DNA of 64,000 bases from Taeniopygia guttata. Its lineage: Eukaryota; Chordata; Aves; Passeriformes; Estrildidae. A model generated the notes under the pieces. The model was given only the letters and a program-made list of their open reading frames with translations, was not told the DNA's origin and did no database searches. Below are positions 1 through 9,740 of the stretch, piece after piece (the first letter of the stretch is position 1; each line of letters opens with the position of its first letter). The translations under genes were made by a program, and so were the position numbers. The stretch lies in the NCBI RefSeq assembly GCF_048771995.1, contig NC_133050.1, positions 2,926,501 to 2,990,500 of the forward strand, in the 5' to 3' direction.

Positions 1-229
1 GGGGCTGCGCTGCGCCCTGCCCGGGATGCCCCAGTGCCCCCTGCCGCAGCCTCCCAGGCGCTTGCGCTTCCTCCCGCCCGGGGGATGCTCGGGGCTGCCC
101 CTGCCCGGCCCCGGCACCGCTGTTCGGCGTGCCCAGGCCCGCGGGGCTGCGGCTCCGCACGCTGAGCCCGCCCCGGGATTCTCCCTGCCCGCCACGCCCC
201 GCTCTGTCCCGCTGGCCCCGCTCGCTCAC

Positions 230-280
230 CAGCTCGTCCCACTGCAGGACGCTCTCCCGGGACACGCGTTTGAGGGCCAC
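230..280 (-). CDS. PIM1-like: Exon 4 of the PIM1-like gene: ATP-binding lysine
   Basis: 51 bp, the length of the corresponding PIM1 exon. It encodes VALKRVSRESVLQWDEL; the lysine of VALK is the expected beta-3 ATP-binding residue. Flanked by GCTCGCAG and GTGAGCGAG. Positions 1-229 show no acceptor or kinase sequence and are read as GC-rich intron. Confidence 0.9.
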
Positions 281-1960
281 CTGCGAGCCATGGGGAGAGG
301 AGGGCTGAGCTCCAGCCCTGCCCCTCCCCGCCGCTGCCCCTCCGCCCACGCCCGGCCGTCGCGGCCACTCACCGGGCTGCCGTCCGAGAGGCGGATGCCC
401 GAGAAGACGGTGCTGAAGCCGCCGCTGCCCAGCTGCGGGCCCAGCAGGTACCGCTCCTGCCGCTGCCTCCTTTGCCCTGCGGCCAAGAGCGAGCCATCAG
501 CCTTGCGCCCAGGACCCGCCCCTCCCGCAAGTGCCGCGAGTGGAGCGGGCCGGGCCCCCGCGGGCCGCCGCGCTCTCACCCGCTTCCTGCTGCGCGCCGG
601 GCAGCGGCCACCGCCCTGCAGCCGCCGGGCTGGCGAGCGGCAGAGCCGGGCCGGGGCAGCGCGCACAGGCGGCTGCGGCAGCCCCGGGCCAGCGGGGCAG
701 GGCGGCACCGGCGCTGTCCCCGGCGTCGTGGGCTGGGCTCTGCTCCTGCCGACGGCCGGGGCTGCAGCCCGAGGCTTGGCACGGGGGAGACCCAGGAGCG
801 GCTGCAAAGCAGACAGGGCGTTTTCAAGCTGGGCCATCGGAGGCACTGGAAACAGCCAGCGACTGGGCTGCTCTCAGGGGCCCCGGCCTGGCCTGGCCGC
901 GCCCCTCCAGAGCCCCGGCGGAGCCTCAGGCAGCTCCTCAGAAGATCTCACCTGCTACTAGAAAGCCCTTCGCGGCACTCGAGGGCTGTCTCGGGGCAGC
1001 TTCCTGCAGATGGAGGAACCTCTGAAGGCTCGTCTCCACCACCAGGCTCGGGCTGTTGCCAGCTGGCAGAAGCGGCACAGCGTCCTGGCTGTCCTGGCCG
1101 CTGTGGGATGACCACAGCTGGCTCCAGGACTCTTGCTGCCCCGCCAGCTGCTCCTGAGCAGGCTCCCCTGCATCGGGCTGGGCTCCCATTTGGACTTGTG
1201 GGCTTTCCTCTGCCATGTCAAGGGTCAGGATTGCGCCCATGTTGTTGAAGTCCGTGAGTCCAAGGGAGCTGGGAGACCTGTCCACGGGCTCTGCTCCTTC
1301 CGCAGGCTGACAGGTCTCACTGAGCCTCTGCGAGGGATGGAGGCTGTCAGAGATAGCAGAGGCTGCTGGCAGGGTGCAGGGTCTCTGACAGCCTGAGGTT
1401 CCTGCATGGATGGTGGTGGCTTCCCCCTGCTGTGCCATCCTTGCAGGCCTTGAGGCTCTCCCAGGGATAGAGAATCTTGCTGGGAGCCGCCTCTGGAAGG
1501 GATGGAGGCTTGTGGAGGAGCTGGCCGAGGCACAGCAGGGCAGGTGGCCTCGCTCCAGCAGCTCCTTCAGCTCTTTCCACAAGGCCTGCCACATCCCAGA
1601 ATAGAGCGGCGCACGTGTCCCGTTGCCATCCCAGATCTGCAGCATCAGTTCCTGCAGCTCCCGGGCCACTGCCAGGCAGGGGCCGCAGCCGCAGGGGCTG
1701 CCAAGGGGGCTGGCGGGAGCACGTGGCTGCTCGCCAGGAGCGGCCTGAGGCCTGGGGAACCTGGGAGCCGCAGGGGCTCCTCGCTTCCTCCATGAGCCTC
1801 TGGGCCGGGCCCCGGGGCACTTGCTCCTCTTCGCTGTCCGTGTGCTCCGGCTCCGCGGTTGCCGGTGGCCAAAGGCCCACCAGACAGCCACGGCGGCCAG
1901 CAGCAGGACAAGCGCAGTCACCAGGACGTCACCGTCACCCATGGCTCCAGCACGTCCCAT
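230..1960 (-). CDS. PIM1-like: PIM1-like Ser/Thr kinase, 5' part, four exons, partial at the left edge
   Basis: The proposed chain is 1960-952, 801-580, 476-373 and 280-230. All junctions are GT-AG and the phases agree (phase 1, 1, 0, 0), giving 1,386 coding bases or 462 codons. The last two exons encode the start of a PIM kinase domain: the glycine loop LGSGGFSTV, then SGIRLSDGSP, then VALKRV with the ATP-binding lysine, ending QWDEL. PIM kinases are constitutively active Ser/Thr kinases promoting survival and growth. The main catalytic exon lies beyond the left edge, since 1-229 reads as intron. Canonical PIM1 has only about 35 residues before the kinase domain; here about 420 would precede it, including a membrane segment. 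Kinase homology is certain. Linkage to the long first exon is inferred from splice sites and phase. Confidence 0.72.
373..476 (-). CDS. PIM1-like: Exon 3 of the PIM1-like gene: glycine-rich loop
   Basis: 104 bp with acceptor GGCCGCAG and donor AGCCCG/GTGAGTG. It encodes a basic lead-in (RRQRQER), then YLLGPQLGSGGFSTVFSGIR and LSDGSP, which is subdomain I of PIM kinases. Length and boundary before VALK match PIM1 exon 2. Confidence 0.9.
580..801 (-). CDS. Exon 2 of the PIM1-like gene (Ala/Pro-rich linker)
   Basis: 222 bp. The acceptor is strong (CTGTCTGCTTTGCAG) and the donor is AAGCGG/GTGAGAG. In the only frame that joins the kinase exon, it encodes a low-complexity Ala/Pro/Gly/Arg linker. 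That frame has no ATG between an in-frame TGA near 826 and the donor, so an upstream exon must supply the start; the exon ending at 952 has the matching phase. The frame that reads through both introns (846 to 226) gives the wrong phase if the intron is spliced. Confidence 0.6.
952..1960 (-). CDS. Exon 1 of the PIM1-like gene: membrane-anchor exon of 336 codons
   Basis: The open frame starts at ATG 1960 (MGRAGAMG); a second in-frame ATG lies at 1942. Residues about 11-30 form one hydrophobic segment (DVLVTALVLLLAAVAVWWAF) followed by a strongly basic stretch (RSRSTRTAKRSK), as in an N-out, C-in signal anchor. The rest is Pro-, Ser-, Gln- and Glu-rich with a possible helical patch (LKELLERGHL). 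I recognise no known domain. The frame runs only four codons past a good donor (GTAGCAG, then GTGAGATC) at 952/951, so it most likely splices onward. As a stand-alone gene it would be a 340-residue single-pass protein of unknown function. Confidence 0.55.
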
Positions 1961-2015
1961 CGCGACTGCACTGGCAGCTGCCGGCGCTGGCCTGTCTCAC
2001 CCAGCGACAGCGCGG

Positions 2016-2120
2016 TGATGTCACAGTGGTGTCACAGTGCTGCGGCCAGCACAGCCCTGGGACATCACAGCCCTGCCTGACGCCAGCGCTCTGCCCTTTG
2101 TGCCATCACAGCCCTGCCTC
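2016..2120. promoter_or_regulatory. Possible CRE-type promoter region upstream of the PIM1-like gene
   Basis: A CRE variant TGATGTCA lies at 2016-2023, 56 bp upstream of the ATG at 1960, followed by GTGTCACAG. Further upstream a 16-bp element (CATCACAGCCCTGCCT) is repeated 41 bp apart near 2063 and 2104. No TATA box is obvious. CRE-like sites are typical of several testis-active promoters; use here is a guess. Confidence 0.25.
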
Positions 2121-2687
2121 AGCCCCGCCCTCCGCAGTGCCCCAGGAGGGGTAAGGGGGCTCCCTATGGGCACTTGCCAGCTCTCTGGAGCAGAGTGGGT
2201 GGAAGATTCTTCTTTAAGAAGGACACAGGGATGAGGAGGGGAATGCTGATGGTCTCACCTCTTTGCTGGCACAGCATGGGACATGGATTGTCCAATGTGA
2301 CACTGCAACTCCTTGAGGAGGGCAAGCCCTCCTCAGTAACATCCAAGCCATCTGTGTGCTGTCTACCACATTCCCGTCCTGAATCCAAACCCAGCTCTTT
2401 GCTGCTCCCTGGGAAGAAAATGGATCCTATCCCATTGAAAACCAGTACATCAGCGCATTCTTCAGCCAGCACACCCTGTCTCTCTTTGTCTCACACCTGG
2501 ACACCTGCTCCAGGTGTATTCTGCGAGGGACAGGATCAAAACTGCACTTAAAATCCTGAAATAGAACCTGCATTGCCTTCCCATCATCCATGAGACGGGT
2601 GCCCTTATGTTAGGGAACCAGTGAGTGGGAGCCAGGGTGCGCTTGAGTTTCGGGAATGCCGCATCTCCTCGTCTCCTCATTTCCCAG

Positions 2688-2750
2688 GCAGACCCTGCCA
2701 CGAGGGCGTGGCCGAAGCGGCCCGAGGATCCGGGCATTCTTAGGAGAATG
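2688..2750 (+). other. Orphan exon candidate of unknown gene
   Basis: 63 bp between a strong acceptor (CTCGTCTCCTCATTTCCCAG) and a strong donor (GAATG/GTGAGTAG). The open frame reads ADPATRAWPKRPEDPGILRR-M. I do not recognise it and see no partner exon nearby. It could be a decayed exon or chance. Confidence 0.25.
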
Positions 2751-2760
2751 GTGAGTAGCA

Positions 2761-3390
2761 GACTTGTGGGTTTGTGGCTGCTGTGCAGCTCAGATCATGC
2801 AGTGATGTTTGGTGTTCTTGATTGTAGCTGGGCAAGGGCCACAGGTCGGTGACTGCAGGAAATTGCCAGCAGGGGAGGCAGCCTTCCTTCGTACCTGATG
2901 TGGATTCCCTTCCCCGGACATCCTAGAGATTTTTTTAGGATTGGTGACTGATAAACACAATGTGTTTTGATGGATGGTTTTAGTTAGTGGTGCTTGTTTT
3001 GTTTTGGTTGTGGAACTATTTATCTTGGGGTTTTTTTGTGAGTATTTTAAATAAGGTTTGACACAGTGTGTAGGACTGTCATGTAGTTTATTTTTTGTGA
3101 AAACATAAGTATACATTTAGGTTATGAAATTGACAGGACTACTTTATTGACTACTTACCAAGTCTTTTTTAGGAGTAAATTTTTGTAAGTCTGATTTTGA
3201 AATCAAAGAAGAAAAATGATAAGACGAAGGAGGTAGAGAAGTTATCTCCTTCTAGGGTAGAAAGGGTTTAACATAGAAACTGCTTTGTCTAATGTTGCGT
3301 GGGGCATTTCCGTGCGACAGCCGGGCCGCCCGCGGGGCTCGGCAGCAGGAGAGCCCCGAGCCGTGCGCGCTGAAGGTGAGGCGGCGCCGC
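2761..3390. other. Non-coding stretch, no gene seen
   Basis: AT-rich between 2930 and 3290 with T-rich runs; GC content jumps after 3300 where the minisatellite begins. No plausible exon. Confidence 0.5.
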
Positions 3391-3396
3391 CCGCGG

Positions 3397-3815
3397 GGAG
3401 CCGAGCCGAGCTGAGCCGAGCGGAGCGGAGCGGAGCGAGCGGCTCCGACTTCAGCCGAGCCGAGCCGAGCCGAGCTGAGCCGAGCCGAGCCGAGCCGAGG
3501 CGAGCCGAGCCGAGCCGAGCCGAGCTGAGCCGAGCGGAGCGAGCGGCTCCGAGTTCAGCCGAGCCAAGCTGAGCCGAGCCGAGCTGAACGGAGCGAGCGG
3601 CTCCGAGTTCGGCCGAGCCGAGCCGAGCCGAGCCGAGCCGAGCCGAGCCGAGCCGAGCCGAGCCTAGTCGAGCCGAGCTGAACGGAGCGAGTGGCTCCGA
3701 GTTCAGCCGAGCCGAGCTGAGCCGAGCCGAGCGAGCGGCTCCGAGTTCAGCCGAGCCGAGCCGAGCTGAGCCGAGCGGAGCGAGCGGCTCCCAGTTCAGC
3801 CGAGCCGAGCCGAAG
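3397..3815. repeat. CCGAG pentanucleotide minisatellite with an embedded core
   Basis: Arrays of CCGAG (variants CTGAG, CGGAG) are interrupted six times by a core containing GGCTCCGAGTTCAGC. Cores begin at about 3441, 3545, 3599, 3693, 3737 and 3786. Degenerate copies continue to about 3880. Long frames through it are translated repeat, not genes. Confidence 0.95.
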
Positions 3816-3957
3816 AGGCGAATGCAGCCGATAATAGTCGAGTTTAGTCGAGTGTAGCCGAGGAGCCGAGTCTAACCGAGCCGGGCCCCGCCGAGCGCAG
3901 CATCCCGGGCAGGGCGGGGCGCCGGGGCGGGCTCGGGGTGGAGCCGGGGCTCTGTGA

Positions 3958-4360
3958 GGCTCCCCCTCCTGTCCCTCTCTCTGCCCCTCTTTCCTCCTCC
4001 CCGTATTCCTCTTCTTTCTCTCTTTCCCGCATTTCCCACTCTCCCCAAAGCAGCTCCGTTCCCTCCCTTTCCCGCTACCCTTCCTTCCTCTTCCCCGTAT
4101 CTCTGTTCTTTGACCCCCAGACCGTCCCCTCCTCTCCCTCCCAAACCCGACCTCCCACTGCCCTCACTCCGTCCTGTCCCTGCCCCGCTACTCCGTTCTA
4201 TTCCCCCTCTCTCCCTCCTCTGTCCACCGTCCCTCTTCCTTCCCTGCCGGCCTTTTCCTTCCCTTCCCGCTTTCCTCCACAGCCCGACCTCCCTCCCACC
4301 CTTCCGCATGCCCCGCTCTCCCTCCTCTCTTCCTGCCGCCCCTTCCCTTCTTTCCCCCGC
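3958..4360. repeat. Pyrimidine-rich tract (about 400 bp)
   Basis: The plus strand is almost entirely C and T, with units such as CCCTCT, TTCCC and CTTCC; the minus strand is purine-rich. Such mirror-like polypurine/polypyrimidine DNA can form triplexes. The long frames on both strands are compositional artefacts. Confidence 0.85.
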
Positions 4361-4700
4361 AGCCGCGGGGCTCGGGGCGCGGAGAATAAAGCCCCGAGGG
4401 CCGGAGCCCGGCGCCCCCCGGCCCTTGCGGGAGTCCCCGCACGGGGCCGGAGCTCTCGGCGGATCCCCCCGCGCCGCTCGGACACCGCCCGGCGCTGCCG
4501 GACCTGCGGCTCCGCCACCATCGCGCTGAGAGCGGCCCCGCTCTGCGCCGTGCCGGCCGTGCCGCGTCCCCGCCGCCTCTGCCGCTCCCAATTTCTGCCC
4601 CTGGCCTGCGACAGCGAGGCGGGGCGGGGGCTTCACGCCTTCTGGGGGCTGCCCCCCCTTTCTTGTTGCGGCAGAGTCCCTTTCGGGGGGGGATGGAGGT
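4361..4700. promoter_or_regulatory. CpG-rich block, possible CpG island
   Basis: Dense CpG (GGCGCG, CCGGCG, GCCGCG) between the pyrimidine tract and AT-richer sequence. It could be the promoter of a transcript I cannot see, or simply GC-rich repeat-derived DNA. No exon can be defended. Confidence 0.35.
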
Positions 4701-6067
4701 GTGGAAAGGGCTGGAAGGGAGTGCTGGGCTGCTGTCCAGGGCAGTTGGACTCGTTCTGTGCATTCTTTGGGGGTCAGGAAAAGGGGGTGAAGACTCGGGG
4801 CTCTGATGTCATTTGGGGCACCCCGAGGTCCCTAGGAGAGGGAGGCACACTGCGGTGGGGGAGTGGGTGGGTGGCGAATGAGGGGTGGGGGTCACGCTGG
4901 GTGCCGTCCCGCAGAGGGACCTAAAGCTGCCCCAAAATTCCCAGGGAGGGGTGTGTGTAGAATACTAAAACCTGGCAAGTGTTTAGTTTTTATAGGTATT
5001 GGTAAAGAATAGGTATCTATGGCTAAATTCATTTGGAAAGAAGCCCTCTCTCTATCCATTCATTTGTATCCAGGAATGTAGGAAACTCAGACTGGGGATG
5101 GGCAGTAGTTTTGAAAATCATGCCCTAAGGTTTTTATCTAGTGCTGAACCAAGCAAGTGCCCTGAAACCATCGGAGCAGCTGCAGGGGCTGAAGGGAACA
5201 GGAAGGGCTCTCCGGCACCTTTTGCCTCCGTTCTCTGCCATTCTCCGTCGCAGTCCCGGAAGAGGCGTCTGTCATGCAGCCTGCCAAAATGAACACCTGT
5301 AAAATCCTAGCTCTGCCTTTTGTTTAAGGTGTTTTTACTTCATATTTATGTCATCACAGAAAGCAAGGAAAGAAGAAATGGGACTGGTTCCCACTATTGC
5401 TCCGTGCAGGCACTTTTAAAGGCTGCTGTACTTATGTTCTCTTTTTCCACTCCAAGCTTGACTTTCCCCCTCCTTTTTCGAGGTCTGCTGCTTTGGGTGT
5501 CCCAAGGAGGGCAGGGTTCCTAAGCAGGGGTCTTAGGAGTTGGTGCTGATTCTGCTTTTTCCGAAGGTGTATCGAAGTGTGCTACCAAAATGACTATTTT
5601 CTCCACGGGAAAGCTTTCTCTCAATGACAATCAATGCATGTATGTGTTTTAACCGTGTAACCAGATGGATTAAGAAAAACCAACACCCGTAGTAGATTTC
5701 TGCTTGATCTGTGTCTGTAAGAAGTGGGCTGTGTGCTGGAGAGGGAGAGACGCTGTTGGAGAGTGGCAACAGCACCAGGTGAGAGGTGGGATTTAAATCT
5801 TCCAACAACAGAAGCACTGGATGTGCAAGAGCTCAGTTTTCCACCCCTCACACAAGTCTCTTCTTTAAGATGTACTATTTTAAGCAGCCTCAGCCAGATA
5901 TATTAAAATACTGCTCCAAACAACAACAGAATGAAAATGTTCCACCAAATGGGGAAAAATAAGAAAAGTCTGTCTGAAGTTCTCGTATTGATTTTGCAAA
6001 GTCAGATGCAAACAAGGTTTGCCATCTTTCTTTCCTAGAAAAATGTAGATATTTGATAGAAATTGAT

Positions 6068-6200
6068 CTCTGAGGCTGCTAAGTTGGGGTGAGGAGCAAA
6101 ACAGGCTCCAGAGAATCTGTGGTTGTGTCACCCTTGGAAGTGTTCGAGGCCAGGTTGGATGGGGCTTGGAGCAACCTGGTCTAGGGGAAGGTGTCCTGAG
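6068..6200 (+). mobile_element. CR1 LINE 3' fragment
   Basis: Matches the CR1 3'-region wording: AGTGTTCGAGGCCAGGTTGG, then ATGGGGCTTGGAGCAACCTG and GTCTAGGGGAAGGTGTCC. 5'-truncated, as usual for CR1. Confidence 0.85.
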
Positions 6201-9200
6201 TATGGTGAGTGCAGGAAAAGAAACTTTTGGTTTTCCTGAGATGCTGCCTTTGCAAGGGGAGGTCACAAATACCTCACGTAGTTTGAAATGCCCTGAGCAG
6301 AACCCAACTGTGCTTCCTCACAGGTGATGAGGGATTTTCACTTGTATTTTAAGGGGGATTTTCACAGGGCAGTGCCAGAGCAGCTGAATGTGTTTGACAG
6401 GCAAAGAGGGCCAGTGTGGCAGCAGCTTAATTCAATGGAGCTTTTCCTTCTGTGATCCTCTCTAACCTGAGGCACTCTGGGGCTCTTGAACCCGGCAGCT
6501 GGGCAAGTTAATCACTGTAGCAAGTGATAAATTAACCAGCTCCACTCTCCTTAGCATGGGTGTGATGAGCATTTAGTAAACCAGTGAGCACTTGCCAAGA
6601 TGGGAGCTTGTTCTTTGCCAAGGAGGAGGGAGAAAATATTTCTTGGAGTAAATAAAGCAACCCTGCTTCCCCAGGAGGAGGAAAAGCAGCAATTAAAGAT
6701 GTGAGTGCTGCAGGGAATAATTTGCACAAGGATATATCTTGTCTGCTATGTTCCAGGAATGTTCCAAATAAACCATGCCTCTCCTGACCTTTATTTTTCT
6801 GAATTTCTACCACGTGATATAAGAGACGCTTAATAAAAAAACCCAAAACACTCTGTGGTGAGGCATTTCTTCCTTTCTTCAGGCTGCCTCTTTCTTTTGT
6901 TCTCTCCAGAGCTCTCTCTACATTTCTGCTGTTGTTTGGAGCACATGCTTACCTCTTTCCTGATCCCCTGGGCTTGCTTTGGCTCTGGGTGTCATGGACA
7001 CTCTCAATTGTGGGTTTGTTTTTTTTTTTCCTCCATCTACCTCTTTTTCTTCAAGTGCTTTTCCTTCATTAACCTGTTGGAGCGATGGATTTTTCTCACC
7101 TTTTATTACTTAGTGCTTTTTCTTCATTCTCTAAAATGAACTTTTCACTTGCCCTGTGGCTGTTAGATGCCAGAAATGGGAGCATTAATTCTTTCTCTAC
7201 TGCTTGTCTGAGCTTTCACAGGGAGCTGAGAGCTCGTTGGGGTTAAACTTGACTCACTTCAGTGCCTTCCTGGATCCTGCCTGTGTACTTGGACACTTTA
7301 AGGGAATAAAGTCTCAGTGTGGAGATTACAGTTGTGAAATGATGGCTTTTTTGGAGAAGACAAGGATGCTGTTGTCAATCTTTTCAAGGTTGAAATCCTT
7401 TCTATTTTATCTTGGCCTTTATCTTTTTTGAGGATAAACTGAGCACCTTGTTTTGGGGAGAAACAGGCTCAGATCAGCACAGAGGTGGCTGTGGCAGGTA
7501 CCCAGGTTTGGAGGGAAGGGTGCAGCTCCTTGGGGTGTGTTTGTGTGGGGCTGTAAGGTTTGTGTTGGGTTCCTGGAGCATTAGGAACACCCCACTGGGA
7601 GTTGCACATCAGGAAATGGATGTATAAAGGGCCTGAAGTGGGACCAGCTTTGGTGAAGGGTTCCATAGGAAAAAGTATTTTTACTGGGATTTTGGACATT
7701 TGAAGCTCCTTCTCATAGCCTTTGCCTGATGAACATTCCCCCATTGCAAAAGTGTGGGGAATCCTGAGCTCACACAATGAAAATCCCTAATAATGATATT
7801 TTTTCCTATTATCCTATTTTTTCCCTATCCCAGCAGGAGTCAGAGTAAAAGAATATGTGTGAGTTGCCTGCCTTTGACTTTGTGACAGGAAAAATGCTAT
7901 GGGGAAAGTGGTCAGAGGAGCATCACTGCTCTGCCCTTAATTTTCCTGCACAAGTGAGGATGATTTAAGAACCAAGGCACAGCCAAGACCTTTCCTTCTC
8001 CTGTGCTCATCAAGCAATCACTGCCTCATCACAGCTCAGCTTCAAACACCTCGTTTGCATCTGGCTGACCTTGGCTCCCCTCCGTGGATGGGAAGATGAA
8101 GAGGTGGAAGTGTACAAGATTGGGATTTTATGGGTGAATTGTGAAATAGTGGCTTGTGCAGGCTGGAAACATCTTCTGCTGTGCCATGGAGGATGAGAGT
8201 AAATGGGTTAAAGAGGAGATAAAAAGGGCAAGGCACCTGGTCAGTTACTGTTGAAGGAAATGTGGGAAAAAACTACATGTAAGAAATATGTCAGAGATGG
8301 TCATTAACTGCACTGCAGGGTCAGAACTCTCTTACTGATTGGCCCTGTAGTGAATATTGGAAATTATTTAAAAAGCTCTTAAGTGACTGAGGACTTTTAG
8401 TGGATATTTGGGGGAAGCAAAGGAACACTCTTTCTGGCAGAACTTTTCTTCTAATTTAAGCATGATCCTCTTTCTGAGATAACAACTCCTTTGAATAAAC
8501 TGAAATATCTTCACCATTAGTTCTGGCAGGAGCTGGATAAAATTCTCATTCGGGTAAACTTTAATCCAACATATGTCTGTAAAATAATACATTTAATGGG
8601 AACCATCAAACCTATTGTATGAATAAGGATGGTGCTTAGGGCAAGAAGAAAGAGTAATTAGGAGTGGACAAATAATGAATGATAGTGGGAAAATTATAAT
8701 TTATCCTGGTTTAGGGAGAATATTTAACTAAGCTAAGATAAAAATCTACCTTCATTGCAGGCTAAGCTTTGTAACAGAATTCTGCTGAGCAAATGTAATA
8801 GTCCTGGGCTCCAGAGAGACCTTTAGATTCAAGTGTACCTCTGGTTTGAGAAAGCTCAGGGCTTGAGCAGCATTTTATGGCTTTGGTCTTGACCCCTGGG
8901 CTATAAATGCTCCTGTAAAAGTAATGCCAAAGTTACAGCTTCTGCTAATTTCTATGAGTTCCAATGGAGAAAGGTCCACCTGGACTTTGGGGAGAGTTTC
9001 TCAGAGCAGAACATTTCAAGCACTATTAAACTGCATTCAAACTTCCTTTTATTGGGGCATAAATGTCACACCCCGGTCTATCAGTCTGACAGTTCTTTGA
9101 GAACAGACAAGCTTTACAAACTACTTTAAAAATAATTTCACTGACAGGTTTGCAGCTCTGAGAATGCTAATAAACTGAAATGGCATTTCACCCTGCAGTA

Positions 9201-9691
9201 GCCACTAAGTAATTATGATTGTCTGTAGGCAGACTAATGAAACCAGCTGTTAACAACCTAATGAGAATTTAAACCAGCTCTCTGCTCCACAGACACATCC
9301 CTTTTCTGTCCCTAATTATCCTGCACCCAGTGCTTCCCAGAGAAGTTTAGTGTAGCTTGATGTTCTGGTTAAAACTGCCTTATTTTGGAGAAGTGGTGCT
9401 GCTCTTCTCGGAGGTGGAGTTTCATGTGGGTTGCTGCCATGCTGGGGTCGCATCACAAAGTCCAGTTCTTGCAGGGGCTGGGGAGCAGGGAGAGCTCTGA
9501 TAGCACAGCATGGGAAAACTGGCATGGAGGGATTCTGGTTTAGTGTGTCCCCCAGTGGCAGACAGCATTAGTTATTGATAAGTCTTTAGTTCAAAGATAA
9601 GATCTTGTTGTTTTGGCTCTAATCTTTGGCTGCTTTCAATACAGTTTCCCCTGGCAGTTAAGATACTGTTTTTCTCTTGATATCAATCCTC

Positions 9692-9740
9692 TGACCTTTA
9701 AAGGTCCCTTTCAAGCCAAACTATTCTGTAATTCTTTGGA
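9692..9740 (+). mobile_element. CR1 LINE 3' tail remnant
   Basis: CTTTAAAGGTCCCTTTCAAG followed by CCAAACTATTCTGTAATTCT is a diverged form of the CR1 3' end (CCAAACCATTCTATGATTCT). Confidence 0.65.

Noticed and set aside
226..846. 206-codon minus-strand frame containing the PIM glycine loop as one uninterrupted gene
   Set aside because: It starts on GTG, reads through a GT-AG intron (579-477) that is not a multiple of three, and ends in the intron after the glycine-loop exon. The spliced frame fits PIM exon structure better.
3285..3572. Open frame through the CCGAG repeat
   Set aside because: Pentamer repeats without stops stay open in several frames; the product is simple repeat.
3872..4924. 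Long frames on both strands over the pyrimidine tract and CpG block
   Set aside because: Composition alone removes stop codons; no family resemblance and frames exist on both strands.
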